Source: Bacillus sp. V2I10 | Lineage (GTDB): Bacteria > Bacillota > Bacilli > Bacillales > Bacillaceae | Direction of reading: 5' to 3' | Length of the DNA: 64,000 bases | Assembly: GCF_030817055.1 (NCBI RefSeq) | Contig: NZ_JAUSYV010000001.1 | Span: forward strand, 4,550,001 to 4,614,000 | In this document: positions 7,802 through 16,925 of the stretch, piece after piece | Layout: each line of letters begins with the position of its first letter | How positions within the stretch are numbered: the stretch's first letter is position 1 | Translations under genes and position numbers: made by a program | The notes under the pieces: model-generated | The model's input: the letters and a program-made list of their open reading frames with translations, nothing else | What the model was told of the DNA's origin: nothing | Databases searched by the model: none

Positions 7802-9655
7802 TCAACTTTTATGGAACTCAAGCTCCTGTCTGAGCTCATCCACATATTCAGCAGATCCAGTCAGAATCAGTAAATCTCCGCGTTTCAGCTCTGTATCCCC
7901 ATGCGGCACAATCGATTCATTTTCCCTGAAAATACGGACAAAAATGACGTCGCCTGTAAATGGAAAGCTGCGGAGCACCATGCCATCGTAGCGTCTGTTG
8001 TTCATTTTTATCTGATAAAGCGCTGAATCGTTATTGGTCAAAATCTTCATGATGCCAGGTGCTTCAATAAGAGCCCTTAGCAGGGTTTTAGTAGACAGCA
8101 GAACAGAGAAGACATCAATGTCTTTCGCTCTTAGCTGCTCGTCTAATAACGGTGATGAGATGCTGGCAATCACCCGCCCAACTTCAACCTCTTTTGCAAA
8201 TAGAGCGATTTCAGCATTCGTATCCTCATCACCAGCAGCAGCAATAAGGATATCAGCTTCAAATACTCCCTGGGACTGCAGGGTCTCGATTGAGTAATCT
8301 TCAAGCTCCTCAATTTGAAACAATGATTCAGCGATCTGCTGATCATTTTTATCGACATGAGTATGATACACCGTTGTATCGTACATTTTCGGATTTAACT
8401 CGCGCGTCACTGGAAGTGTCATTTGATTGGCTCCTATAAAAGCTACCTTCAGCTTCTTTTGCGAAGACAGCTGTTCAGGGAATAGCTTCTTAAACCCAAT
8501 CGGAGTAAAAATACTCGTCAGAACAGCCGTTAAAATGAGCGCACCCGACATTTGAGCATCAATCACATTTACTCTTTCTCCAATGGTAGCTGCCGCAATA
8601 ACAAGGGATAATGTTGATGTCAGCAAAAATCCTGAAGCAAGCGTTGTTTTTGTGTCATACCATCTCTTCAGTAAATAAATCGGCACAATTTTAGAGATCA
8701 GCAGCGCAATAAACAGCAATGGGATCAGCATTAAAATTTTTGGATCCTTAAACAGCGACCATACATCAAGATCGACACCAACCATAACAAAGAAGATCGG
8801 TATCAAAAATCCGTACCCGAAGGAATCCATTTTCTGAACCATTTCTTTATTTGGGGAAAGCAGTGAGACTAGAACACCCGCTAAAAACGCTCCTAATATG
8901 TTTTCTGCCCCGATTGTTTCTGATAAGGCAACAAGGACAATGATCAGAGTGAAAATAGCTCTTGTCCCAATTTGAATCGTGCCCTTAGACATCGTTTCTA
9001 TGAATGATCTGCTCTGAAAGGTTTTGCCGAGAAAATATAAAGCAATTCCAGCACCAAATAACAGCAGAAGCAGCCATGTATTTGTATTTTCTCCTCCATA
9101 TATCGATGCAAACACGGCAAGCAGAATCATCGTCACTAAGTCAGCTATAACAGCAACGAGCAAGATAATCTGACCGATATTCGATTTCATAATGCCTGCA
9201 TCCTTCAGTGTAGGGACCACCACTCCGAGTGATATGGTGGAAATGATCAGCGTCATCAAGAAGGCATTTTCAATAAAACCAAGGAAAACAAACAGATACG
9301 ATAAGAGCAGAGACAAGATAAAGATGCCAACAAAGACAAGAAAAGAAACGGCAAACGTATTTGGCGCTTCCTTCCCGCTCGGCAGTTTTTCTTTCTTCCG
9401 TCCACCGATAAAAGCAGTGAAATCAATTTCAAGACCGCTCAAAAACATAAGAAAAATAAAACCGAGCATAGATAGCGTTTCAAGCCACATATCCTCCTGA
9501 ACAAGATTGAATCCGCTTTTCCCTATAATGATCCCCATAATAATCTCGGCCACTACGACAGGCATGACTTTAATTTTAAAGCGATGCAGCAGGAGAGGGG
9601 TTACAAAAGCGGCTAACAGTACGATAACTAGTGATGAAAAGGAAGCTCCATGCAC
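7802..9655 (-). CDS. yjbQ: CPA2-family cation:proton antiporter with RCK domains (YjbQ)
   Basis: A 617-residue protein. The first ~390 residues form about twelve hydrophobic helices of the CPA2 (KefB/NapA-like) antiporter fold, with the acidic pair region and SETIGAENILGAFLAGVL. A TrkA-N type Rossmann domain follows (about 400-520; LKVAFIGANQMTLPVTREL, ILIAAAGDEDTN). A TrkA-C domain closes the protein (about 530-615; PFTGDVIFVRIFREN, GDLLILTGS). Such RCK modules gate transport by nucleotide or ion binding. Length and position match B. subtilis YjbQ. The transported ion (K+ or Na+) cannot be read from the sequence. Confidence 0.9.
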   Translation of the reverse strand: MHGASFSSLVIVLLAAFVTPLLLHRFKIKVMPVVVAEIIMGIIIGKSGFNLVQEDMWLETLSMLGFIFLMFLSGLEIDFTAFIGGRKKEKLPSGKEAPNTFAVSFLVFVGIFILSLLLSYLFVFLGFIENAFLMTLIISTISLGVVVPTLKDAGIMKSNIGQIILLVAVIADLVTMILLAVFASIYGGENTNTWLLLLLFGAGIALYFLGKTFQSRSFIETMSKGTIQIGTRAIFTLIIVLVALSETIGAENILGAFLAGVLVSLLSPNKEMVQKMDSFGYGFLIPIFFVMVGVDLDVWSLFKDPKILMLIPLLFIALLISKIVPIYLLKRWYDTKTTLASGFLLTSTLSLVIAAATIGERVNVIDAQMSGALILTAVLTSIFTPIGFKKLFPEQLSSQKKLKVAFIGANQMTLPVTRELNPKMYDTTVYHTHVDKNDQQIAESLFQIEELEDYSIETLQSQGVFEADILIAAAGDEDTNAEIALFAKEVEVGRVIASISSPLLDEQLRAKDIDVFSVLLSTKTLLRALIEAPGIMKILTNNDSALYQIKMNNRRYDGMVLRSFPFTGDVIFVRIFRENESIVPHGDTELKRGDLLILTGSAEYVDELRQELEFHKS

Positions 9656-9677
9656 AGTATTTCCCTCCTAACTGAAT

Positions 9678-11045
9678 CTAGATTAAATATTGCATGAACA
9701 ATGTAGCCATACCAAAATAAATAAGAATGGAAATAATATCATTAATCGTTGTAATAAATGGACCTGATGCAACAGCTGGGTCAACTTTCAGCCGATGCAT
9801 CACAAGCGGAACAAAAGCGCCGGCGATTGTCGAAACAATCAGGGTTGCAAGAATGGAAATGCCAACTAAAAGACCCAGGAAGAAATCATGCTGCCAGAAA
9901 TAGACGACGGCTGTTACTAGAACTCCGCACACGGCACCATTGATAATCCCTGTACCAGCTTCTCTGGCAATAATTTTAAAATTACCGCCTTCTTCAAGGT
10001 CACCCATCGCTATTCTTCTGACGGCTACCGCAAGTGCCTGAGTACCAGTGTTCCCTGCCATACCGGCAATCAGCGGGATAAAAACAGCAAGAATGGCCAC
10101 TTTATTAAGCGTTTCTTCAAACTGTCCTATTAAATTTGCCGTTAACATTCCGAGAAATAAAAGAATCACAAGCCATGGCAATCTTTTTTTAGCGGCTGAC
10201 AGAGGACCCCTGTCTATGGAATCCACATCAGATACAGCTGCAAGCTTCGAATAGTCATCAGATGCTTCCTCGTCGATAACATCAACAATATCATCAACCG
10301 TTATGATTCCTAAAAGATGATTCTGAAAATCAACTACTGGCAGAGCGAGGAAATTATAGTCTCTCATTTTTCTTGCTACATCTTCCTGATCTTCGCCCAC
10401 AGATACGGAAAATACCCGTTCACTCATAATTTCGCCAATCATGAGATCATCATCGCTGACTATTAAATCACGAAGCGAGATAACGCCCACTAGATGCTTA
10501 TCTTCATCGATTACATAAAGATAGTAAATGGTTTCAGCGTCAGGAGCTTCATGCTTCAAAATATGCATGGCCGATTTGACTGTTTGATTTGCAATGATGG
10601 CAATGAATTCCGTGGTCATGATACTTCCTGCCGTGAATTCTTCGTAGTGCAGGAGTTCACGAATTTCCTGTGCAGCTTCATCATCCATGATGGTCAGATA
10701 GCTCGCTACCTGATCTTTGTTTAATTCGTTAAGCACGTCTACCGCATCATCCGCGTACATGTGCTCAAGCATTTGTGATGCAAAACGCGGATCCATTTCG
10801 GATAAATACATTTCGTAATTATACTCTTCATCTTCAATATTCTCAAAAAGAGCAGCCATTTCTTCAGGAGACAAATAATGATAAAGCTTCAATCGCTCCT
10901 CTTGCTCAAGCTTTACAAAGATTTTCGCCTGATCATATGGATGCTGCTCCAAAAACATGGAGCGAAACCCGTCTAGATCTTCGTTTTCCAAAGCTGTTAC
11001 TAGTTCCGCAGCTTCAATCTCTAATTTTTCTCTTTCATCTGACAT
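9678..11045 (-). CDS. mgtE: Magnesium transporter MgtE
   Basis: A 455-residue protein with the full MgtE layout: an acidic N-terminal superhelical domain (about 1-135), two CBS domains (about 136-265; DAETIYYLYVIDEDKHLVGVISLRDL and VDFQNHLLGIITVDDIVDVIDEE), a connecting helix and five membrane helices from about 290. The pore signature reads IPLIAGMAGNTGTQALAVAVRR. It imports Mg2+ with cytoplasmic Mg2+ gating (family knowledge). The start follows GGAGGAGACTCTGG. B. subtilis mgtE lies elsewhere and is M-box controlled; no M-box was recognised upstream here. Confidence 0.93.
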   Translation of the reverse strand: MSDEREKLEIEAAELVTALENEDLDGFRSMFLEQHPYDQAKIFVKLEQEERLKLYHYLSPEEMAALFENIEDEEYNYEMYLSEMDPRFASQMLEHMYADDAVDVLNELNKDQVASYLTIMDDEAAQEIRELLHYEEFTAGSIMTTEFIAIIANQTVKSAMHILKHEAPDAETIYYLYVIDEDKHLVGVISLRDLIVSDDDLMIGEIMSERVFSVSVGEDQEDVARKMRDYNFLALPVVDFQNHLLGIITVDDIVDVIDEEASDDYSKLAAVSDVDSIDRGPLSAAKKRLPWLVILLFLGMLTANLIGQFEETLNKVAILAVFIPLIAGMAGNTGTQALAVAVRRIAMGDLEEGGNFKIIAREAGTGIINGAVCGVLVTAVVYFWQHDFFLGLLVGISILATLIVSTIAGAFVPLVMHRLKVDPAVASGPFITTINDIISILIYFGMATLFMQYLI

Positions 11046-11367
11046 CCAGAGTCTCCTCCTTCCCCAATCCGTTCCTATATTAAAGCCAAGACATCAAAAT
11101 GTCATCAAATTGTGATACATTATATATATATATGCAGAAAACATGCACAGCACTAGCGTTTGCGCTCTGTACAGCCGTTTTTTCCTTGTGATAAGGTAGC
11201 ATGTTTTGCGATGTTTTACAAATGAATCCTTTGCAAATTCATCAATTTTCGCTAAGATTGATAAAGTGAAACTTCATTCACAGGGAGCTTATTCCCCACT
11301 GTTTGGTGGTTGAGAATAAAAATATGATTCATTGCATTATTAGTTTTTTAATAGAAAGGGATCCATA
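11046..11367. other. Divergent intergenic region between mgtE and the RodA-like gene
   Basis: This 322-bp gap holds two divergent starts. A minus-strand TATAAT hexamer lies at 11124-11119 in a long TA run, without a clear -35. Structured pieces are the AGCG-tttg-CGCT hairpin near 11154-11165 and an interrupted inverted repeat (TATTC...CCAC...GTGG...GAATA) near 11291-11321 in the plus-strand leader. No known riboswitch consensus was recognised and no gene is visible. Confidence 0.5.
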
Positions 11368-12543
11368 ATGAACACAGATAAATCCCCACAGCAGCAGTTA
11401 GACTACACACTTATTTTTATCATGTTTTTAATGGCGCTGACCAGTGCCATTGCGATAAGCAGTGCCCAACCTACTCTACCCGAAAAATTGCAGAATATAA
11501 ACTTTGCCTTTCTTCAGCTTAGATGGTACATCATCGGTATTATCGCAGTCATCGGAACAATGGTCATTGATTTTGACCGCTTCAAACAGCTCTCATGGTA
11601 TTTATATGGATTTGGGATGGTTTTGCTATTGGGGCTTGAAGTCCTGCCGTCGCCTATTGTAGAGCCGATTAAAGGTGCAAAAAGCTGGTATACCCTTCCT
11701 GGAATCGGTAATTTCCAGCCATCGGAACTGATGAAAATTTTTATGATTATTGTCCTTAGTAAAATCATTACAGACCACCGGGAAAAATACGCCACAAATA
11801 CAGTCAGAGATGACCTGCTCCTGTTAGGTAAAGTATTTGCCGCAGCCGCACCTCCCATACTCCTGCTGATGAGACAGCCGGATACAGGGATGACAATGGT
11901 CTTTTGCGCCATAATCGGCTCATTAATTATTGTCTCGGGAGTTAAATGGAAAATCATCTTCAGCTTTATCTTATCAGGTGCCGGAATTGCCGCTATAGGC
12001 GTATTTATTTTTTTCACATTTCCGGATTTCTTCAACAAGTACATTTTAGACACCAATTCTTATAAACTTGATCGTGTTTATGGCTGGCTTAATCCTTATG
12101 AATATTCCAGCGATATCGGATTTCAGCTTATCAAATCTCTTCTTGCAATTGGATCGGGTGAGCTTTACGGAAAAGGCTATCAGCAGCTTGAGGTTTACTT
12201 GCCTGAGGGACATACAGACTTTATTTTCGCCATTATCTCTGAACAATTCGGATTTATCGGCGGCAGTATCGTGATTTCCCTTTTCTTCCTTCTAATCTAC
12301 CGGATGATTCATATTGCACTTGAGAGCAACGATCCATTCGGAAGCTTTTTATGCACAGGAGTCATCGGTATGATCACGTTTCAGGTTTTCCAAAACGTCG
12401 GCATGACCGTCGGCCTCCTGCCAATTACAGGACTCCCGCTTCCTTTTATCAGCTACGGGGGAAGTTCACTTGCAACCTATATGATTGCCATCGGCATTGT
12501 TTTAAATGTCAGATCACGAACCAGAAAGTATATGTTTGACTAA
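11368..12543 (+). CDS. RodA/FtsW/SpoVE-type peptidoglycan glycosyltransferase
   Basis: A SEDS-family polytopic membrane protein of 391 residues and about ten hydrophobic helices. SEDS proteins polymerise lipid II into glycan strands with a class B PBP partner. Family hallmarks are PSELMKIF, RQPDTGMTMVF, LNPYEYSSDIGFQLIKSLLAIGSGELYGKGY, LPEGHTDFIFAIISEQFGF and GLLPITGLPLPFISYGGSS. The PEGHTDF segment contains the acidic residue aligned with the proposed catalytic Asp of RodA. By length and motifs it is nearer RodA than FtsW. It stands alone, is divergent from mgtE and has its own terminator; no PBP gene is adjacent, so it may be an extra paralogue. Confidence 0.88.
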   Translation: MNTDKSPQQQLDYTLIFIMFLMALTSAIAISSAQPTLPEKLQNINFAFLQLRWYIIGIIAVIGTMVIDFDRFKQLSWYLYGFGMVLLLGLEVLPSPIVEPIKGAKSWYTLPGIGNFQPSELMKIFMIIVLSKIITDHREKYATNTVRDDLLLLGKVFAAAAPPILLLMRQPDTGMTMVFCAIIGSLIIVSGVKWKIIFSFILSGAGIAAIGVFIFFTFPDFFNKYILDTNSYKLDRVYGWLNPYEYSSDIGFQLIKSLLAIGSGELYGKGYQQLEVYLPEGHTDFIFAIISEQFGFIGGSIVISLFFLLIYRMIHIALESNDPFGSFLCTGVIGMITFQVFQNVGMTVGLLPITGLPLPFISYGGSSLATYMIAIGIVLNVRSRTRKYMFD

Positions 12544-12546
12544 TGA

Positions 12547-12571
12547 AATCCGTTTTCATAACGGGTTTTTT
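12547..12571 (+). terminator. Terminator after the RodA-like gene
   Basis: Arms AATCCGTT (12547-12554) and AACGGGTT (12560-12567), with one G-U pair, are followed by a U run. It begins four bases after the stop codon. Confidence 0.7.
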
Positions 12572-12627
12572 CTTTTATCCTGAATTCTTTTCTTTCTTTA
12601 TTGGAACGATGAAGGTATATGATATTT

Positions 12628-12655
12628 TTGATTCTTTAAAGATATCTGCTATCAT
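12628..12655 (+). promoter_or_regulatory. Candidate sigma-A promoter of prpE
   Basis: TTGATT (12628-12633), a 16-bp spacer ending in TG at -14/-15, and TATCAT (12650-12655) lie 33 bases before the prpE start. Confidence 0.5.
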
Positions 12656-12688
12656 CTTAGAAAAAGAGACAAATGAGGACGGGTTTAG

Positions 12689-13423
12689 ATGAAAATTGAT
12701 ATTATCGGTGATATTCATGGCTGTTTTGACGAGTTTTGCGAGCTTACGGAAAAGCTTGGCTATGATTGGAATAATGGGTATCCTGTTCACAGCAGCAGAA
12801 AACTCGCTTTTGTAGGAGATCTGGCTGACAGGGGACCTCATTCTATAAAAGTAATTGAGACCGTTATAAAAATCACTTCGAACCAAGCAGGATATTATGT
12901 GCCAGGCAACCACTGCAACAAACTTTACCGCTACATGCTCGGAAACAAAGTCCAGGTTGCACACGGTTTAGAAACGACAGCTGCAGAACTCGAAGCATTG
13001 GAAGAAGAAAAGCGAAAGGATGTCTATCAGAGTTTTATGAAGCTCTACGATCAATCTCCTCTCTATCAGGTTCTGGATGAGGGCAGACTGGTCATTGCCC
13101 ATGCAGGAATCAGGGCTGACTACATAGGAAAAACGCACAAAAAAGTAAAAGAATTTGTGCTTTACGGGGACATAACCGGCCAGACTAACCCTGACGGAAC
13201 TCCTGTCAGAAGAGACTGGGCAAAGCTTTACAAGGGTAAACCGTTCATTGTCTATGGGCATACACCTGTACGCGAAGCACGGTTTGTCGGCAATACGGTG
13301 AACATTGATACTGGAGCAGTATTTGGAGGCTATTTAACAGCGCTCAGATATCCTGAAAAAGAGATTGTCACAGTCAAATCATCTTTGCCGTATGACGAAT
13401 CAAGGTTCCGGGAGATGGATTGA
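12689..13423 (+). CDS. prpE: Bis(5'-nucleosyl)-tetraphosphatase / protein phosphatase PrpE
   Basis: A 244-residue calcineurin-like metallophosphoesterase. The metal-binding series is complete: GDIHGCFDE (residues 6-14), GDLADRGPHS, PGNHCNKL, a histidine in VIAHAGIR and VYGHTP near the C-terminus. PrpE hydrolyses Ap4A asymmetrically and dephosphorylates phosphotyrosine in vitro in B. subtilis, where it affects spore germination. Length and gene position (yjbP) agree. The ATG follows GAGGACGGGTTTAG. Confidence 0.92.
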   Translation: MKIDIIGDIHGCFDEFCELTEKLGYDWNNGYPVHSSRKLAFVGDLADRGPHSIKVIETVIKITSNQAGYYVPGNHCNKLYRYMLGNKVQVAHGLETTAAELEALEEEKRKDVYQSFMKLYDQSPLYQVLDEGRLVIAHAGIRADYIGKTHKKVKEFVLYGDITGQTNPDGTPVRRDWAKLYKGKPFIVYGHTPVREARFVGNTVNIDTGAVFGGYLTALRYPEKEIVTVKSSLPYDESRFREMD

Positions 13424-13541
13424 AGAGCCTGATATTAGTGTGAGAGTAAATCTATTTTCGAAATCATCAGATTTAGCTGCGAAAAATAAAATATGATAAA
13501 AAGATCCTTTTTATTTTCGAAAACCCACTTTTAATTTATCG

Positions 13542-13575
13542 AAAAAGACTCATGCCGTGCTCAGCATGAGTCTTT
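13542..13575 (-). terminator. Terminator overlapping the 3' end of the rluD-like gene
   Basis: AAAGACTCATGC and GCATGAGTCTTT form a perfect 12-bp stem (13544-13555 / 13564-13575). On the minus strand U residues follow (13543-13542 and the A-rich stretch). The upstream arm encodes the last residues KDSC of the gene, and the TGA stop sits in the loop. It can also act on plus-strand transcripts. Confidence 0.85.
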
Positions 13576-14463
13576 CTTATTTATCCCCGATCGGATATCA
13601 TCCGGCAAATCAATCTTGAAGTTCATTTCTTTTTCCAGAAACGGATGAAAAAATGACAGTTCAGCACTGTGCAGCGCCTGCCTTGATAGAAGTCGATGAC
13701 TGCCTCCATATAAACTGTCGCCGCATAGCGGATGGCCGATGTGGGACATATGGACTCTTATTTGATGCGTTCTTCCTGTTTCAAGCTTCAGGGAAACGAG
13801 TGTATTGCATTCTGAATACGCGATAGTATTGTAATGGGTAACAGCAAGCTTGCCATCATCTCTGACGGTCCGTTCTATAATGCTGTCCTCTTTCCTGCCG
13901 ATCGGCGCAGAAATTGTCCCCTGCCTCACCAAAACCTTCCCTTCAACCAAAGCAAGGTAAGTCCGTTTGATTCCGCCCTGCTTTTGAAGGGAGGAAAACA
14001 AGGAGTGTGCGAAACGGTGCTTAGCGACAAGCATTAGTCCAGATGTATCCTTATCCAGACGGTTGACAACATGAATGGTTGCAGCGATCCCTTTTTCCCT
14101 GTAATAAAAGAGCAGACCATTTGCAAGCGTCCCCCCTGGATGTTCACGCGAGGGAATTGTCGGAAGATAAGGCGGCTTATTAATGACAAGACACCATTCA
14201 TCTTCATACACAATACCAAAGTTTACTTTTTCAGGAAGCATACCTGAACTTGGTTTTTCAACAGGAAAGATGACTTTGAGCACATCCCCTGACTTAAGCT
14301 CGAAGCGGACGGTTGCATGTTCACCATTCACTAAAATGCATCCGCCTCCGAACTTGATATCTGTTAAAGCGCGCTTTGATATATTCTTTTCCTTAAGATA
14401 ATCCCTTATGAGCATGCCTTCTTTTGCAGCAGGGATTGTCCATGTTAATTGAAACGCGTTCAC
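13561..14463 (-). CDS. yjbO: RluA/RluD-family pseudouridine synthase (YjbO)
   Basis: A 300-residue pseudouridine synthase with an S4-like N-terminal RNA-binding segment (about 15-75; IRDYLKEKNISKRALTDIKFGGGCILVNG). The catalytic domain carries the catalytic-Asp motif HVVNRLDKDTSGLMLVAK, and the family's RTHQIRVHMSHIGHPLCGD block follows. It isomerises uridines in rRNA or tRNA; the exact target cannot be read. It is the last gene of the minus cluster yjbL-yjbM-nadF-yjbO, 21 bases after nadF. Confidence 0.9.
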   Translation of the reverse strand: MNAFQLTWTIPAAKEGMLIRDYLKEKNISKRALTDIKFGGGCILVNGEHATVRFELKSGDVLKVIFPVEKPSSGMLPEKVNFGIVYEDEWCLVINKPPYLPTIPSREHPGGTLANGLLFYYREKGIAATIHVVNRLDKDTSGLMLVAKHRFAHSLFSSLQKQGGIKRTYLALVEGKVLVRQGTISAPIGRKEDSIIERTVRDDGKLAVTHYNTIAYSECNTLVSLKLETGRTHQIRVHMSHIGHPLCGDSLYGGSHRLLSRQALHSAELSFFHPFLEKEMNFKIDLPDDIRSGINKKDSC

Positions 14464-14484
14464 AACTATCTTCCTCTCAGGATC

Positions 14485-15279
14485 CTATTCGGAAATAAAT
14501 GAGTCGCGGACTCTTTTCCAGAATGGAAATGGCCTGAATCTCGCAAACCTGATTTTTTCATTGGCAACGCGGCATTGAATCGATTTTACGTCTTTATGCA
14601 GAAGCGTTAAATGATCGATGGTGATTTGGAAATCAACATCATTAACCGGCTTTAATAAACAAGTATGATGATCCGGCAAAACAAGAGGCGAGCCTACTGT
14701 TCTGAATACCCGGTTATTGATTGATGCCATCTCCGCAACCTGGATCGCAGGAATTGACGGATGCAAAATAGCTCCTCCAAGAGCCTTGTTATAAGCTGTA
14801 CTTCCTGATGGTGTAGACATGCAGAGACCGTCGCCGCGGAAGGTTTCAAAAATCTGGCCTTTGATTTCAACATCCATGACAAGAGAGCCTTCAATCGCTT
14901 TCACGGTACATTCATTTAAGGCAAGATAGCGGGCTTCCCGTCCTCCGTCATTATGTCTGATGATGACTTCAAGCAGCGGATATTCAACAACCTGATATGG
15001 TGTCTTCGCAATCGCAATCACAAGCTTCTCAATTTCATCCGGAACCCAGTCGGCATAAAAACCCAGATGACCAGTATGTACTCCTACAAATGCCGTTTTA
15101 TCAAGCCTGCTGCGGTAGCGGTGAAAGGCATATAAAAGTGTCCCGTCTCCTCCTACTGAAATCACAATATCAGGCTTATCCTCATCATATTCGAGATGAA
15201 AATCCATTAAATAGGCTTTCATCTTATGCATTAATGTATTTGAAACGGTATCTCCTTTAGATGTGACCGCAAATTTCAT
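14485..15279 (-). CDS. nadF: NAD kinase
   Basis: ATP- or polyphosphate-dependent phosphorylation of NAD to NADP, cytoplasmic. The 264-residue protein shows GGDGTLLYAF (43-52), the ALNECTVKA segment, and DGLCMSTPSGSTAYNKALGG, the three hallmark blocks of NAD kinases. Position and length match B. subtilis NadF (YjbN), one of its two NAD kinases. It lies 21 bases after the yjbM stop, in one operon. Confidence 0.95.
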   Translation of the reverse strand: MKFAVTSKGDTVSNTLMHKMKAYLMDFHLEYDEDKPDIVISVGGDGTLLYAFHRYRSRLDKTAFVGVHTGHLGFYADWVPDEIEKLVIAIAKTPYQVVEYPLLEVIIRHNDGGREARYLALNECTVKAIEGSLVMDVEIKGQIFETFRGDGLCMSTPSGSTAYNKALGGAILHPSIPAIQVAEMASINNRVFRTVGSPLVLPDHHTCLLKPVNDVDFQITIDHLTLLHKDVKSIQCRVANEKIRFARFRPFPFWKRVRDSFISE

Positions 15280-15300
15280 AACAGTATGCCCCTTTATTCA

Positions 15301-15936
15301 TCATTTATCTTTCGTTTCTGTTTTCCTTGAAAAAATGACTTGTGCATCTCTTATTTCTCCGCGTATCTTTGACATCTCTTCATCTAAAAGAAAAGCTGCT
15401 TCCGCTGATCTTTTCAGCCTGATTTTAATGTCTTCGGGGAAATTCCCGCTGTACTTGTAATTAAGAGAGTGTTCAACAGTTGCCCAAAAATTCATCGCAA
15501 GCGTTCTGATTTGAATTTCCACCAAAATGCTTTTTTCACCTGAAACAGTTTGAACAGGATATTTGGCCACTACATGGTAGGAGCGGTATCCGCTTGCTTT
15601 TTTTTGCGAAATATAATCACGTTCTTCAATGATTTCAAAATCATTCCGCTGTCTGAGCATTTCGACGACAAGCTTTATATCATCTACAAACTGGCACATC
15701 ATGCGAATGCCAGCTATATCCTGCATTTCAGTCTCAAGCGCATCAAGAGAAATATTTTTGCGTCTTGCTTTATCAAGAATACTTGCAATGGGCTTAACTC
15801 TTCCAGTAACAAATTCAATCGGAGAATGGCTGCTTTCTAGTTCATATTGCGCTCTTGTCCCTCTAAGCTTTACTTTCAACTCATCAACCGCCTGATGATA
15901 CGGTGCTAAAAATACTTCCCATTTTCTGCCGATCAT
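15301..15936 (-). CDS. yjbM: Small alarmone synthetase, GTP pyrophosphokinase (YjbM/RelQ/SasB)
   Basis: A single-domain (p)ppGpp synthetase of 211 residues without hydrolase, TGS or ACT domains. Motifs are SPIEFVTGRVKP, DIAGIRMMCQFVDDI, KASGYRSYHVV and EIQIRTLAMNFWATVEHSLNYKYS. These enzymes form tetramers and make ppGpp/pppGpp from ATP and GDP/GTP (family knowledge). The ATG at 15936 was chosen because GAGGGGGAAGG lies just upstream and the length equals the B. subtilis protein; an ATG six codons upstream has no ribosome site. An intergenic repeat copy ends right upstream. Confidence 0.93.
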   Translation of the reverse strand: MIGRKWEVFLAPYHQAVDELKVKLRGTRAQYELESSHSPIEFVTGRVKPIASILDKARRKNISLDALETEMQDIAGIRMMCQFVDDIKLVVEMLRQRNDFEIIEERDYISQKKASGYRSYHVVAKYPVQTVSGEKSILVEIQIRTLAMNFWATVEHSLNYKYSGNFPEDIKIRLKRSAEAAFLLDEEMSKIRGEIRDAQVIFSRKTETKDK

Positions 15937-15957
15937 AGCCTTCCCCCTCGTCATTTA

Positions 15958-16080
15958 GAAAAGCGCAAGCGCCCGTTTAGCTCAGACATGGCAGAAGAAT
16001 CCGGCAGAAAAGTCCGGGTTAGATTTTTTGCCGGATTTGTTCTGGCCGAGAGTTGGGCGACTCCGCTTGCCGTCAATGCG
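15958..16080. repeat. Dispersed intergenic repeat (GAAAAGCGSAAGCGCCC family), copy 1
   Basis: Begins GAAAAGCGCAAGCGCCC and contains GTTCTGGCCGAGAGTTGGGCGA. It shares start, middle (TTCTGGCCGAG) and end blocks with copies at 16603, 18212, 23935 and 38059. Such short GC-richer repeats are frequent between genes of Bacillaceae (general knowledge). It separates yjbL from yjbM. Confidence 0.75.
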
Positions 16081-16120
16081 CAAACTTTATCTAAATTATA
16101 AATAAACTTGCTTTTATGTA

Positions 16121-16504
16121 TTAATCATTTAAGCCAAATGTCTCAACGACTTTCTTTTCCATTTCTTCCCCGTAGTTTGCGTTACCTTTAATATTTTCAA
16201 GCAAATAGGAAAATTCATCATGGATATCTGTCAGCTCAATCGTCAATCCGTTTACATTCAGATCTACTGGGATCCCGCTGTCTAATGCCGTTTTCAGCTG
16301 CGGCCAAACCGCAGCTGGCAGGTTTGTGTAAATAAAGTCTTCATTATTATCCATTATGTAAATAAACGCCAATTGATCGGAGTCGACCAGCATCTGTCCC
16401 TTTGCAGTCAAACCATTTAAATCGTCCTCTTCAAAAGGCATCGCTTTAAGTATCATTCTTCCTTGATCAAGTACGGCTTCATTCACTTCAATTCTTCGTT
16501 TCAT
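16121..16504 (-). CDS. yjbL: UPF0738 family protein YjbL
   Basis: A 127-residue acidic cytoplasmic protein with no catalytic motif and no membrane segment, matching the small uncharacterised YjbL family by position and length. The ATG at 16504 follows GGAAGGAGATTTTT; an ATG nine codons upstream lies before this ribosome site and is unlikely. Function unknown. It is separated from yjbM by an intergenic repeat copy. Confidence 0.8.
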   Translation of the reverse strand: MKRRIEVNEAVLDQGRMILKAMPFEEDDLNGLTAKGQMLVDSDQLAFIYIMDNNEDFIYTNLPAAVWPQLKTALDSGIPVDLNVNGLTIELTDIHDEFSYLLENIKGNANYGEEMEKKVVETFGLND

Positions 16505-16602
16505 AAAAATCTCCTTCCAAATCAATTCCACGTCTATTTTATCATATTCACCCTGTGCATGATAAACATTGAAAACCGTTTTTTAAATTGCCATAATAAA
16601 GA

Positions 16603-16865
16603 GAAAAGCGGAATCGCCCGTTTAGCGTAGGCAGACAGATAAGGATCCGACAGAAAAGGCGCTTTTTGCCTTTACTGGCGGAGCCGTTCTGGCCGAGGAG
16701 CTGGGCGATGGAGCTGGACATCACCGAAAAGCGGAATCGCCCTGTTTAGCTCCGACAGACAGATAAGGATCCGACAGAAAAGGCGCTTTTTGCCTTTACT
16801 GGCGGAGCCGTTCTGGCCGAGGAGCTGGGCGATGGAGCTGGACATCACCGAAAAGCGGAGCCGAC
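16603..16865. repeat. Tandem pair (plus partial third copy) of the GAAAAGCGS dispersed repeat
   Basis: Copy one covers 16603-16725 (123 bp) and copy two 16726-16849 (124 bp), nearly identical from GACAGATAAGGATCCGACAG to GGACATCACC. A third copy stops after GAAAAGCGGAGCCGAC. Each unit contains a small AAGGC...GCCTT hairpin. It occupies most of the 421-bp gap between yjbL and yjbK; no gene is visible there. Confidence 0.85.
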
Positions 16866-16925
16866 AATTTTGCTTACCATCAATAAGCAGCGCTTTAATA
16901 TCTGATAACCGAAAGGACTTTAACC

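Noticed and set aside
11046..11367. M-box (Mg2+) riboswitch upstream of mgtE
   Set aside because: None of the conserved M-box blocks could be found on the minus strand; only unrelated hairpins are present.
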